Assembly (NCBI RefSeq): GCF_029607905.1
Contig: NZ_JAPHEH010000002.1
Span: 1-35,859, forward strand
Reading direction: 5' to 3'
DNA: 35,859 bases
Source: Thiovibrio frasassiensis
Lineage (GTDB): Bacteria; Desulfobacterota; Desulfobulbia; Desulfobulbales; Desulfurivibrionaceae
How positions within the stretch are numbered: position 1 is the stretch's first letter; each line of letters starts with the position of its first letter. Under the pieces are notes generated by a model. It saw nothing but the letters and a program-made list of their open reading frames with translations, did not search any database and was not told the origin of the DNA. The position numbers were made by a program, and so were the translations under genes. Of the stretch, positions 20,100 to 31,622 are shown one piece after another.

Positions 20100-20816
20100 C
20101 TATTTGTCAAAGGCCATGTTCGTGGTCCACTCTTCCCACACCTTGCCAACCAGATTGATGCCTGGTTTCAGGGTTTGCTTCCCCGGTTGCCAGCCGGAAG
20201 GAGTCGCTTCGCCGCCCTTGGTTTTTCGGACCAGTTGGAAGGCCTGGAGCTGGCGGATGGTTTCGGAAACGTTGCGGCCCACCGCCGGGGTGAGAACCTC
20301 GTAGCCTTGGATCACCCCATCCGGGTCGATGATAAAGCGGCCGCGCGTCTCAACCCCTGCGTTTTCGTCATAGATGCCGTACACCTTTCCTACGCGTCCC
20401 CCTGCATCGGAAAGCATGGGAAAAGGGATGCCGCCCTTGACCATCTTGGAAAGCTCGTTGTCGTTCCACATTTTGTGGACGAACATGGAATCAATGCTCA
20501 TGGCAAGCACGTTGACGCCAAGTTTCTTGAACAGGGGATATTTTTCCGCAACTGCGGAAAGCTCGGTAGCTCAGACAAAGGTGAAATCCCCTGGATAAAA
20601 ACAGAGGAGCGTCCATTTACCGAGATTTTCTGAAAGTTTCATGCTGATGAATTTGCCGTTATGGTAGCCCGGCGCTTCAAAATCGGGAGCTTTCTGTCCG
20701 ACCATTATCATTCGCTTTTCCTCCACAATTTTTTCAGTTTGCTCTTTCGGGCCGGCTTCTTCGCCAACCGGCCCTCCCGTGGGGCGGGCACATCCGACGC
20801 TTAGTTCTTCACTCAT
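20100..20816 (-). CDS. Selenocysteine-containing peroxiredoxin (UGA at the peroxidatic position)
   Basis: This AhpC/TSA-family peroxiredoxin has 238 residues if the UGA at 20571-20573 is read as selenocysteine (Sec82). The active site reads YPGDFTFV-U-ATEL, where the family has YPGDFTFVCPTE. The frame is open on both sides and family similarity continues seamlessly (SAVAEKYPLFKKLGVNVLAMSID, DPDGVIQGYEV). It would reduce peroxides in the cytoplasm. The resolving cysteine found in typical 2-Cys enzymes (GEVCPANW) is replaced by GEATPSGW, and no cysteine follows Sec82; Cys9 and Cys72 are the only others. The N-terminal 35 residues are an unusual extension. The ATG at 20816 follows GGGAGGTG. A SECIS-like hairpin follows the UGA. 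Gene callers will split this gene at 20571. Confidence 0.9.
20543..20560 (-). promoter_or_regulatory. Candidate bacterial SECIS element of the peroxiredoxin mRNA
   Basis: On the minus strand, UUUCCGC and GCGGAAA form a perfect 7-bp stem with the tetraloop AGUU. The loop begins 18 bases after the UGA, and a G occupies its second position. This fits the usual bacterial SECIS rules: a small stem-loop immediately 3' of the UGA, inside the coding sequence, with a G in the first two loop bases. It would recruit SelB with Sec-tRNA. Confidence 0.78.
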
Positions 20817-21159
20817 AGGCACCTCCCTTATAGTGGTTGATGGACCTTTTTTTTGTCTGGTGTTTCCAGGTCAACAAATGCAGCTGAATAAGGAGTTATT
20901 TTTAGCCTATCAGAAAAAGGATAGTAACAGAACTTGCAAGTTTTCCTTGCCAAGTTAGAGGGGAGGGAGGCGCCAAGGGAGGCGGAGAAGGGGAGAGTAT
21001 TCTTGAATCACCTAATAGTGCCCTTCGGGTCATTCGGGTCAGACCACGTTAACAAATGCTTCTTTTTTTGTATGGTACTGGAAATTGGAGTTGCCGCAAT
21101 CCCTGCCATCATTCGGATGGGTTATGGAATAACAGAGGGACATCGGGTATAGTGGCTCC
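20817..21159. other. Divergent intergenic region between the peroxiredoxin and ABC transporter genes
   Basis: About 340 bases with no gene. A near-perfect inverted repeat at 20931-20956 (AACTTGCAAG, spacer, CTTGCCAAGTT) is a possible operator for either direction. A 9-bp direct repeat TTCGGGTCA occurs twice at 21024-21041. A TATAAG-like box lies close to the peroxiredoxin start near 20829. I see no convincing full promoter. Confidence 0.35.
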
Positions 21160-22125
21160 ATGTTCCAGGCAATCTCCCAACCAGAATCAATACCGGCCGC
21201 CCCTGGCAGCCAGACAGTCGTTTCCGTGACCGGCCTCACCAAGCGGTTCGGTGAGCGGCTCGTGGTGGATAATATCTCTTTTTCCATCCAACGGGGCCAG
21301 TGCGTTGGCTTTCTCGGCCCGAACGGGGCCGGGAAAACCACCTGCATCAACATGCTCCTTGGCCTGGTGGAAAAAAACGGTGGCGAGATTCGGATTTTTG
21401 ATCTGGAGGCGCCGCGCTTCCATCGGCAGATCAAGGGGCGCATCGGCGTTGTCCCCCAGGCGGACAGCCTTGACCCGGACCTGAGCGTGGAAGAGAATCT
21501 CCGCATCTATGCCGGCTATTTCCGGATTCCGCGCCGTCTGGCCTGCCAGCGGGTTGACGAACTCCTGCATTTTTTCGCCCTGCACAACCGGCGCGATGAG
21601 ATCATCGAACATCTTTCCGGCGGCCAGCGTCGTCGGCTTCTCTTGGCCCGCGCCCTGATCAACGAGCCGGAGCTTTTGATTCTTGATGAGCCCACCATCG
21701 GTCTTGATCCCCAGGCCCGGCATCTGATCTGGGACCGTCTGTCGATTCTTCAGGCCCAGGGGACCACCATGCTCTTGACCAGCCATTATCTCGACGAGGT
21801 GGCTCGGTTGAGCCAGCAGGTGCTGATCCTGGATCATGGTCAGGTCGTGGTCCAGGGCGAACCGCAACAGCTCATCACGGATCTGGTCGGGGTGGAGGTT
21901 TTTGAGGTGGATGGAACTGCGGCCGAGCTCGATGCGCTCGCGGTTTCCTTCAGGCAGTGCAATGCCACGCAGGAAAGGGTGGGCGACAAGTTGTATGTTT
22001 ATGCCCGGGAGGATTGTTCCCGCGTGGAAAAGGTGGTGGGGCAAACCGGGAGCTGGATCCGACGTCCGGCCAACCTGGAGGACCTTTTTATTCAGCTTAC
22101 CGGCAGGTCCTTGAGGGAAACATAA
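21160..22125 (+). CDS. ABC-2 transporter ATP-binding protein (NodI-like)
   Basis: This 321-residue ATPase subunit has Walker A GPNGAGKTT (residues 53-61), a Q-loop at VVPQADSLD (about 98-106), signature LSGGQ (152-156), Walker B LLILDEPTIGLD (173-184) and an H-loop in LLTSHYLDE. Residues 230-320 are the C-terminal accessory domain of NodI/DrrA-type exporters. It would energise the integral membrane protein encoded just downstream and move a lipid, polysaccharide, drug-like or other amphipathic substrate; the sequence does not reveal which. The ATG at 21160 has a weak ribosome-binding site. The N-terminal 19 residues are not part of the core fold, so translation might begin slightly downstream. 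Confidence 0.9.
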   Translation: MFQAISQPESIPAAPGSQTVVSVTGLTKRFGERLVVDNISFSIQRGQCVGFLGPNGAGKTTCINMLLGLVEKNGGEIRIFDLEAPRFHRQIKGRIGVVPQADSLDPDLSVEENLRIYAGYFRIPRRLACQRVDELLHFFALHNRRDEIIEHLSGGQRRRLLLARALINEPELLILDEPTIGLDPQARHLIWDRLSILQAQGTTMLLTSHYLDEVARLSQQVLILDHGQVVVQGEPQQLITDLVGVEVFEVDGTAAELDALAVSFRQCNATQERVGDKLYVYAREDCSRVEKVVGQTGSWIRRPANLEDLFIQLTGRSLRET

Positions 22126-22174
22126 CCGTTCGTGAAAAAAAGAAAGGGGTCAAAGATCCATGAAAATAAAGATG

Positions 22175-22210
22175 CAAGCCACAAATCAATTCCGTCGTAA
22201 TTGTGGCTTG
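22175..22210 (+). other. Intercistronic hairpin between the two ABC transporter genes
   Basis: CAAGCCACAA at 22175-22184 pairs perfectly with TTGTGGCTTG at 22201-22210 across a 16-base loop, ending 17 bases before the permease ATG. Without a T-run it is not an obvious terminator. It could protect or cleave the mRNA, or modulate translation of the permease. Confidence 0.5.
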
Positions 22211-22227
22211 TTACAATTTCGACAATC

Positions 22228-22986
22228 ATGAACGGATTTTCTTTCTTCACAATTTGGCTGCGCAACGGGCGGGTTTGGCAAAAACATTTCCTGGCGAGCC
22301 TGATCGGCAATCTCGGCCAGCCCCTGCTTTTTCTCGTGGCCATGGGCTATGGTCTTGGCAGGGATATGGCGCCGATGGAAGGGTTGAGCTACCTGCAGTT
22401 TATTGCCCCGGGACTGGTTGCCTCGGCGGGGATGTACAGCGCGGCCCTGGAAACCACCTATGGTTCGTATACCCGGCTGACGGTGCAGAAAACCTACGAG
22501 GCCATTCTGATGACCCCCCTCGGCGTTGTGGATCTGGTCTTGGGGGAGATTGTCTGGGGGGCGAGTAAGGGGGTTTTATCCGGAATCATCATGCTGCTGG
22601 CCTTGCCTCTTTTTGGCGTGGTTCCTTCCCCCTGGATTGTTGCCCTGCTGCCGATGCTTTTTCTTTCCGGGATGTTTTTTGCCGCCTGTGGCCTGATCAT
22701 GACTGCCTTGGCGAAAAATTATGATTTTTTCAACTACTTCATCTCACTGGTCATTACCCCGCTCTTTCTCTTTTCCGGGATTTTCTTCCCGATCCAAAGC
22801 CTGGCGCCGCCCGTCAGGAATCTTCTTGAGCTGCTACCGCTGACGCCCATTGTCAGCCTGGCCCGCATCTTCTGTTATGGCAGGTTCACCGAGCCGATTC
22901 TGTGGAAAATTCTTGGTTCGCTCCTGGCCACTGGCTGCGCGGTCTGGCTGGCCGGTTATCTTGTCAGGCGGCGTTTGATTCAGTGA
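22228..22986 (+). CDS. ABC-2 type transporter permease (NodJ-like)
   Basis: This 252-residue integral membrane protein has about six hydrophobic helices (for example LIGNLGQPLLFLVAMGYGLG, LSGIIMLLALPLFGVV and FFAACGLIMTALA). The family-typical pre-helix segment FNYFISLVITPLFLFSGIFFPI lies near residues 170-192, and LLPLTPIVSLAR follows. It is the membrane half of the exporter whose ATPase is encoded 100 bases upstream. The ATG at 22228 is chosen over a TTG at 22201, because the upstream residues lie in the hairpin stem and the family starts near this point. It ends overlapping the convergent thioredoxin-like gene by 7 bases. Confidence 0.9.
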   Translation: MNGFSFFTIWLRNGRVWQKHFLASLIGNLGQPLLFLVAMGYGLGRDMAPMEGLSYLQFIAPGLVASAGMYSAALETTYGSYTRLTVQKTYEAILMTPLGVVDLVLGEIVWGASKGVLSGIIMLLALPLFGVVPSPWIVALLPMLFLSGMFFAACGLIMTALAKNYDFFNYFISLVITPLFLFSGIFFPIQSLAPPVRNLLELLPLTPIVSLARIFCYGRFTEPILWKILGSLLATGCAVWLAGYLVRRRLIQ

Positions 22987-23258
22987 CCGGTGGTGGCTGA
23001 GTTGTCATCCTGCAGGTGTTGCTCGATAAAACACCGGATCTTTTGCGGAGTGAGGATGAGACCGGTGAGGATATCGTTGCCGATCTTGATGGCGGGTACG
23101 GTTCGGATCCCTGCTTGGCGGGTCTGCGTCAGATGGGTGGCAACTTCGATAACCTCAAGTTCGATCTGCGGGGAGTGTTGTTCCACGATCTTTTTGAGGG
23201 AGCGGCCTACCAGCAGGCAGCGCGGGCAGAGAATGGTGCGGTAGAGTTCTATTCTCAT
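22980..23258 (-). CDS. Small thioredoxin/glutaredoxin-like protein with a CPRC motif
   Basis: This 92-residue thioredoxin-fold protein has the redox motif CPRC (Cys11, Cys14) after a beta strand (MRIELYRTIL), a helix VGRSLKKIV, a second strand ELEVIEV, and the cis-proline loop TVPAIKIGN. It ends in an alpha helix with an extra Cys in KIRCFIEQH. The size and CPxC site resemble glutaredoxin-like or small thioredoxin-like proteins that handle disulfides in the cytoplasm; there is no signal peptide. The ATG at 23258 is a conservative start; a TTG at 23297, inside the end of the cyclase gene, would add 13 residues. It is the last gene of the ftsH-folP-cyclase run. Confidence 0.75.
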   Translation of the reverse strand: MRIELYRTILCPRCLLVGRSLKKIVEQHSPQIELEVIEVATHLTQTRQAGIRTVPAIKIGNDILTGLILTPQKIRCFIEQHLQDDNSATTGH

Positions 23259-23286
23259 GGTGCTCGTTGCGGTTCTTGCTTGGGGA

Positions 23287-25284
23287 TTATCGTTCAAGGA
23301 GGGTCCGGAGATAGCTTTGTTCCTCCTGCGGCGGGATGAAAATCTCCAGGTTGTTATTCCAGCGGCTCACATAATGCTGGGTGAGCAGGGTGCGTATCGC
23401 GTTTTTGAGCTGAATTGCGGTGGTGTACTCCTGGATGAAATATTCGCCGTAGCTGTTTTCTGTAATCATGGTCGATTTCAGGGTTTTTGATCCTTTTACC
23501 GGTTCCTTTTCAAAATTGACGATGGCCAGCGCCCGCAGCACGGTTTCCCGCTTGAGCAGGTTTGCCGGGGAGATGCGGGAAAAATGAATGATGGGAAAGG
23601 TCTTGATCAGCAGCTCGGTGAGTTTCTGGATATCCACCAGGTCGATGGGCAGGAAATTTTTTGTCAGATGGAGCTGGCTTTTGGAGGAAAGGATGCCGTT
23701 GACCAGGAGCCAGAGAATAAGCCGGATCAGGTTGTTTTCCCGCTTGATCACCGAGTCCACGTTGCTTTTTACTGTTTCGTGGTCAAGTTGGCCCTGAAAG
23801 GCATAGTAGTGAAACTCGCCTTCGTATTTGGTGATATGGATGGTGATATGACGTTGCACCATCAGGTCGCGGGAAACGCTGCGGATGTAGTCGATCTTGC
23901 TTTCTTTCTGTTCATAGAAGGTGAACAGCTTGCGCCCTAAAATGGAGATGTCCCGCTCGGTGATGGTCAAGCCCGTGTCCGGGCCAAAGCTTTTAAAGAT
24001 CCAGCGCAGCCTTTTGTAGGTTTCGATGAGATAATCGTGGACCTTGGCGCCAAAGGCAATGAGTTCTTTGTACTTCCAATCGCGGAAGCGCAGGAAATGG
24101 GTGAAATTTTCCGGGAGCAGATGCCAGGCCTGCATCATGGCCATGGTTGCCTTGAGGTGGCTGGTCTGGCCGAATTTGGTGTTTTTTTGTGATTCAAATC
24201 CCTCAAGGGTCTTGAGAAAGAGGCATTCCTGGATCAGGGTGGCCCGTTTCTTTTCCCCTTTTTCTTGCGAGTACAAAGCGATGATGTCTCGGGCCAGCAG
24301 GATGTATGGGTCGATCTCGGCCAGGTCCATGACGCCCTGTTCCGCCTCGGCCAATTTTTCCGGATAGGTTACCAAGCATTTTACCCGGTCCGAGAAGAGC
24401 GGGAGCGAGGTCGCTTCCCCGCGCAGGAGAAGTTCGAGGTAGGCAAACTTGATGACCGACTTGAACGGGCTGTCCAGCGCCTTGTTCATCTGCCAGAGGC
24501 AGGCCCCGAAAATCTCTGATTTGGGGATGTCTGAAAGATAGCCGAGATCAACAAAGTCATTGGCGCGGATCTTGTTGCGCGAAACAAGATTGTGGACAAA
24601 GTTCAGGTATTCGCCTTCGGTAAGACCCGGGGGGATAAACCACCAGAGGAGCATCTTGCCGGCTACGAGAATATGGGTACGGAAGAGTTCATCCTTGAGC
24701 AGGAGTTTGATGGCAGAGCCGGCCGACTCCTCGTCCGTTTCGGATTCGAAGTTGTTTGCCTTGGTCTGGTCTATATCCACCAGGAAGAAGTGCACCTCCG
24801 AGCCTCGTTTCATCGCCCATTCTTCAATGGCCTTACATTTCGCCTCTAAAAGTTGCAGCCCTGTTTTGCCAATCTCTTCCTTGCGGATGCTGACCCAGTA
24901 ATCGCAGTCGGAAATCGTCGATTGGGCGATGGTCCCGATGCTGCCGATGGTTTTTAGGGAATGGATGCACGGTTTGTCATGGAAAGGGGAGGGTCTGTCC
25001 TGCCGCATGGCGCTTGAATTGGGGAAATAACGGCGAAAGAGCTCGTGGGGCAATTCTTCCGTCGGGTTGAAGCGATGGATGCCATAGGGACAGGTCGCAT
25101 CATCGATAAAGCCGGGAAGGTCCGGATAGTTGCTGTGCAGCAGATAAGGAAGCACCTTGAGCAGAAGATTGCCTTGGTTGGGGTTGAAAAGCAGCGCCTT
25201 GGCCTTGCGTTCCTCGTTATACTTGAGGTAGCGGGTTATCTTTTGCTGGAAGGTATTTGTGCCGGTTTCCGGTGTGGTCTCCAT
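23287..25284 (-). CDS. cyaA: Class I adenylate cyclase
   Basis: This 665-residue protein matches the class I (enterobacterial CyaA type) adenylate cyclases, which make cAMP from ATP in the cytoplasm. The nucleotidyltransferase core includes KTIGSIGTIAQSTISDCDYWV (Gly114-Ser115 and the metal-binding Asp126-x-Asp128), then VHFFLVDID, LLLKDELFRTHILVAGK and LGYLSDIPKSEIFGACLWQM, all aligned in order with E. coli CyaA. E. coli CyaA has 848 residues. Here the C-terminal regulatory part is shorter and differs in sequence, so control by the glucose PTS is unlikely to be the same. The ATG at 25284 has AAGGAA upstream. It starts 18 bases after folP. No CRP gene is in the window. Confidence 0.9.
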   Translation of the reverse strand: METTPETGTNTFQQKITRYLKYNEERKAKALLFNPNQGNLLLKVLPYLLHSNYPDLPGFIDDATCPYGIHRFNPTEELPHELFRRYFPNSSAMRQDRPSPFHDKPCIHSLKTIGSIGTIAQSTISDCDYWVSIRKEEIGKTGLQLLEAKCKAIEEWAMKRGSEVHFFLVDIDQTKANNFESETDEESAGSAIKLLLKDELFRTHILVAGKMLLWWFIPPGLTEGEYLNFVHNLVSRNKIRANDFVDLGYLSDIPKSEIFGACLWQMNKALDSPFKSVIKFAYLELLLRGEATSLPLFSDRVKCLVTYPEKLAEAEQGVMDLAEIDPYILLARDIIALYSQEKGEKKRATLIQECLFLKTLEGFESQKNTKFGQTSHLKATMAMMQAWHLLPENFTHFLRFRDWKYKELIAFGAKVHDYLIETYKRLRWIFKSFGPDTGLTITERDISILGRKLFTFYEQKESKIDYIRSVSRDLMVQRHITIHITKYEGEFHYYAFQGQLDHETVKSNVDSVIKRENNLIRLILWLLVNGILSSKSQLHLTKNFLPIDLVDIQKLTELLIKTFPIIHFSRISPANLLKRETVLRALAIVNFEKEPVKGSKTLKSTMITENSYGEYFIQEYTTAIQLKNAIRTLLTQHYVSRWNNNLEIFIPPQEEQSYLRTLLER

Positions 25285-25302
25285 AGGGCGGGTCGTTTCC
25301 TT

Positions 25303-26142
25303 TTAGGGCGCCAGGATTATGGCCTCGTGCAGGCGAACCGCCTGCACGGTTTTCTCTACATCATGGACGCGCAAAATATCGGCCCCTTGCGTGGCGCAAT
25401 AGGACGAGAGCAGCGCCGTCGCCAGATCCCGCTCCTGGGTTTCCAAGGAAAGAAGCTTGCCGATGAAACCCTTACGGGAATGGCCGACAAGAAGCGGGCA
25501 GCCCAGATTCTTAAACTTCCCCAGATGCTTGAGGATTGTTAGGTTGTGGATTACAGTTTTGCCGAACCCGAGCCCGGGGTCAACAATAATCTGCTCCCGG
25601 TCGAGCCCCTGTGCTGTTGCCCAGGATATCCGCTCAGCCAGAAAATCGATGATTTCCTGGACAACATCATCGTACACCGGTTCGTCCTGCATGTCTTTGG
25701 GAGTTTTGCGCATATGCATGAGGATGACCGGCGCCTGATAGTCAATGGCGATCCGGACCATGGCCGGATCGAAGCGCAAGCCGCTCACGTCATTGATAAT
25801 GTCCGCTCCCTCTTGCAGTCCCTGGCGGGCTACTTCCGCCTTGGTCGTATCGATGGAAATGGGAATGGTGCGGTGCAGGGCGCGGATGCAGGCAATGGCA
25901 GGAAGTACCCGCTGCAGTTCTTCGTGTTCCGAGACCGGTTCGGCATAGGGTCTGGTGGATTCGCCCCCCACGTCGATGAGGTCCGCCCCGTTGTCCAGCA
26001 TGGTCCGAACCTGGGCGGAGAGGGCCTCCTTTTGGCTATAGCGGCCGCCATCGGAAAAGGAATCCGGGGTGACATTGAGGATGCCCATCACCAGAGGCCG
26101 GGGGCCAAAGGTTATGGTCTTGTTTCTGGTTGTAATCCGCAT
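25303..26142 (-). CDS. folP: Dihydropteroate synthase
   Basis: This 279-residue TIM-barrel enzyme condenses 6-hydroxymethyl-dihydropterin diphosphate with p-aminobenzoate in folate synthesis, the sulfonamide target. Both family signatures are present: MGILNVTPDSFSDGG near residues 18-32 and DLIDVGGESTRPYAEPV near 54-70. Later segments DIINDVSGL, VILMHMRKTP and DPGLGFGKT are the pterin and phosphate-binding loops. The start is placed at the ATG of MRITTRNKT (26142), because the longer reading frame upstream is Arg/Pro-rich and overlaps the ftsH end. No strong ribosome-binding site is seen. It lies between ftsH (127 bases upstream) and cyaA. Confidence 0.92.
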   Translation of the reverse strand: MRITTRNKTITFGPRPLVMGILNVTPDSFSDGGRYSQKEALSAQVRTMLDNGADLIDVGGESTRPYAEPVSEHEELQRVLPAIACIRALHRTIPISIDTTKAEVARQGLQEGADIINDVSGLRFDPAMVRIAIDYQAPVILMHMRKTPKDMQDEPVYDDVVQEIIDFLAERISWATAQGLDREQIIVDPGLGFGKTVIHNLTILKHLGKFKNLGCPLLVGHSRKGFIGKLLSLETQERDLATALLSSYCATQGADILRVHDVEKTVQAVRLHEAIILAP

Positions 26143-26162
26143 GGGGCAGCCTGAAAATGCGA

Positions 26163-26196
26163 GAGCCCTTTGAGCGGGTATTCCGCCAAAGGGCTC
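26163..26196 (-). terminator. Hairpin between ftsH and folP
   Basis: GAGCCCTTTG (26163-26172) pairs perfectly with CAAAGGGCTC (26187-26196) over a 14-base loop. On the minus strand it is followed by TCGCATTTTC, a poor T-run. It may attenuate transcription into folP or mark a processing site. Confidence 0.45.
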
Positions 26197-26269
26197 AGGT
26201 TGTTGGAAGGTGCAGACAGGAGCATCGGTAATCCGGTGAGGCCGTGGTGGAAAGAAAACACCGGCGGGG

Positions 26270-28135
26270 TTATTCCTGCGGGGAAGTCTCAGTCGGTGTC
26301 TCAGCCGGAGTTGCAGTCGGAGATGCAGCCGGAGATGCAACCTTGCTCTCACGTCCCATGAGTAAATTGATATCCTCAAGGCCGATGGTTTCCTTTTCAA
26401 GAAGAGCCTCGGCAATGGCCCGCAAAACCGTAATGTTTTCCGAAAGCAGCTGATGGACCGTATCGTTGGCCGTCAGAACAATGGTCTTGACCTCCTCGTC
26501 AATCCGGATTGCGGTTGATTCGCTGTAGTCACGGTGTTGCGAAATTTCCCGGCCCAGGAAGATCTGTTCTTCCTTTTTGCCGTAGGACATGGGACCCATC
26601 TTCTCGCTCATGCCCCACTCACAAACCATTTTTCGCGCCAGTTGGGTGCAGCGTTCGATATCATTGCCGCTGCCGGTGGTTATTTCACCAAAGATCAGCT
26701 CTTCCGCCACCCTGCCGCTGAGCAGGATGCAGAGATTGTTCTGGAGGAAGGAGCGGGCATAGGTGTGTTTTTCATCCACCGGCAGCTGCTGGGTAAGACC
26801 TAAGGCGCGGCCCCTGGGGATAATGGTCACCTTGTGGATCGGATCGGTGCCGGGCAGGAGCATGGCCACCAGGGCGTGTCCTGCCTCGTGGTAGGCGGTG
26901 ATTTCCTTTTCCTTCTCGGTGATGATCATGCTGCGGCGTTCGGCCCCCATCATGACCTTGTCCTTGGCCTGCTCCATGTGGACCATGGTGATTTTTTCCG
27001 CATCGTTTCGGGCTGCAAGCAGTGCGGCCTCGTTCACCATGTTTTCCAGGTCGGCTCCGGAAAAACCGGGGGTACCACGGGCAATAATCTCCCAGTTGAT
27101 ATCGTCGGCAATGGCCTTTTTATGGCCATGCACTTCCAGGATCTTCTCTCTGCCCTTCACATCCGGCACCGGCACCACCACCTGGCGGTCAAAGCGGCCG
27201 GGGCGGAGCAGGGCAGGGTCAAGGACATCGGGACGGTTGGTGGCCGAGATGATGATGACCCCTTCGTTGGATTCAAAGCCGTCCATTTCAACCAAAAGCT
27301 GGTTTAAGGTCTGTTCCCGCTCATCATGCCCGCCGCCCAACCCTGCGCCGCGGTGGCGGCCCACCGCATCGATCTCGTCGATGAAGATGATGCAGGGGGC
27401 GTTTTTCTTGCCCTGGATGAAGAGGTCCCGTACCCGACTTGCGCCAACGCCGACAAACATCTCGACAAAATCGGAGCCGCTGATGGAATAGAAGGGGACT
27501 TCGGCCTCGCCGGCCACGGCCTTGGCCAAAAGGGTTTTTCCGGTGCCCGGTGCCCCGGCAAGCAAAACGCCCTTGGGGATGCGACCGCCCAAGCGGGTGA
27601 ATTTCTTTGGGTCTTTCAGGAAATCGATGATCTCGGAAAGCTCTTCCTTGGCCTCTTCAATGCCTGCGACATCGGCAAAGGTGACCTTGGTTTGATCCTT
27701 GTCCAGTAAGCGGGCCCGGCTTTTGCCAAAGCTCATGGCCTTGCCGCCGCCGCCCTGCATCTGGCGCATGAAGAAGATCCAGACGCCAATGAGGAGGAGC
27801 ATGGGGAACCAGGAGATCAGGACCGTGACGTACCAGGGAGATTCTTCCTTCTGCTTGACCAGGATATCGACCTTGGCCTTGCGCAGGACGGGGATAAGCT
27901 CGGCGTCGGCAGGGGGGGTGACGACCTTGAAGTCCTTGCCCGCGCTGCCCTTGCCCGTTACTTCGTCTCCCTGGATGTTTACCGAGGAAATCTGGCCGGA
28001 TTCAACGCTGGTCAGGAAGTCGCTGTAGCTCATTTCCACCACGGATGGCTGCGGCTTGTTGAACAGGTTGAACAGCAGGATCATGGTGAGGCCGATTACC
28101 AGCCACATGGATAAATTTTTATAAAAGCTATTCAA
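26270..28135 (-). CDS. ftsH: ATP-dependent zinc metalloprotease FtsH
   Basis: This 621-residue membrane-bound AAA+ protease degrades misfolded membrane proteins and short-lived regulators. Order: first membrane helix at about residues 7-25, a periplasmic domain to about 100, a second helix at about 103-122, AAA+ domain with Walker A GAPGTGKT at about 193-200, Walker [12 protein letters not shown] and the second region of homology [18 protein letters not shown], then the zinc site HEAGH at about residue 412. The C-terminal tail is an Ala/Thr/Pro repeat ([17 protein letters not shown]). The start is a TTG at 28135 with GGGAGGT 6 bases before it; it gives the standard [10 protein letters not shown]-terminus. 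A TTG start in such a gene hints at lowered translation. Confidence 0.95.
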   Translation of the reverse strand: MNSFYKNLSMWLVIGLTMILLFNLFNKPQPSVVEMSYSDFLTSVESGQISSVNIQGDEVTGKGSAGKDFKVVTPPADAELIPVLRKAKVDILVKQKEESPWYVTVLISWFPMLLLIGVWIFFMRQMQGGGGKAMSFGKSRARLLDKDQTKVTFADVAGIEEAKEELSEIIDFLKDPKKFTRLGGRIPKGVLLAGAPGTGKTLLAKAVAGEAEVPFYSISGSDFVEMFVGVGASRVRDLFIQGKKNAPCIIFIDEIDAVGRHRGAGLGGGHDEREQTLNQLLVEMDGFESNEGVIIISATNRPDVLDPALLRPGRFDRQVVVPVPDVKGREKILEVHGHKKAIADDINWEIIARGTPGFSGADLENMVNEAALLAARNDAEKITMVHMEQAKDKVMMGAERRSMIITEKEKEITAYHEAGHALVAMLLPGTDPIHKVTIIPRGRALGLTQQLPVDEKHTYARSFLQNNLCILLSGRVAEELIFGEITTGSGNDIERCTQLARKMVCEWGMSEKMGPMSYGKKEEQIFLGREISQHRDYSESTAIRIDEEVKTIVLTANDTVHQLLSENITVLRAIAEALLEKETIGLEDINLLMGRESKVASPAASPTATPAETPTETSPQE

Positions 28136-28283
28136 GCAGAACCTCCCTCATTAGGTGCAAATCGCAGGGAGACTCCTGCGAAACGTGTCAGGCATTTTCG
28201 GTTTCGGCCGCATGGGATGATTCAGGATCCAGGCGGAATTTTTTTGTTCCTTCACCATAAGTCAGACCTTGGAGAAAGTCCAG

Positions 28284-28312
28284 AGGAGGGGCGCGGCGAA
28301 CCCCTCTTTTTT
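28284..28312 (+). terminator. Plus-strand terminator-like hairpin in the carB-ftsH gap
   Basis: GAGGGG and CCCCTC form a GC-rich stem around GCGGCGAA-like loop bases, followed by six T on the plus strand. Both flanking genes read leftward, so in this orientation it would stop antisense RNA entering carB. In the minus orientation the following T-run is weak. Confidence 0.5.
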
Positions 28313-28326
28313 GCGCGACGTGCAGC

Positions 28327-31542
<3,216 letters not shown>

Positions 31543-31622
31543 CGGATTTTCTTACCTGCTTGTGGTTATCATCAATTGATGAGGTGTTACGCTGTCGGTT
31601 GTCGGTGTTGCTGGCCACGCTA

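Noticed and set aside
20100-20816. The peroxiredoxin as a simple pseudogene
   Set aside because: There is one interruption only, it is UGA, it falls exactly at the peroxidatic residue, the rest of the frame is intact, and a SECIS-like hairpin follows. Random decay would rarely give this combination.
26270-26360. A short tandem repeat array at the ftsH 3' end (GGAGATGCAGCC-like units)
   Set aside because: It is the degenerate coding of the Ala/Thr/Pro-rich FtsH tail, not an independent repeat element.
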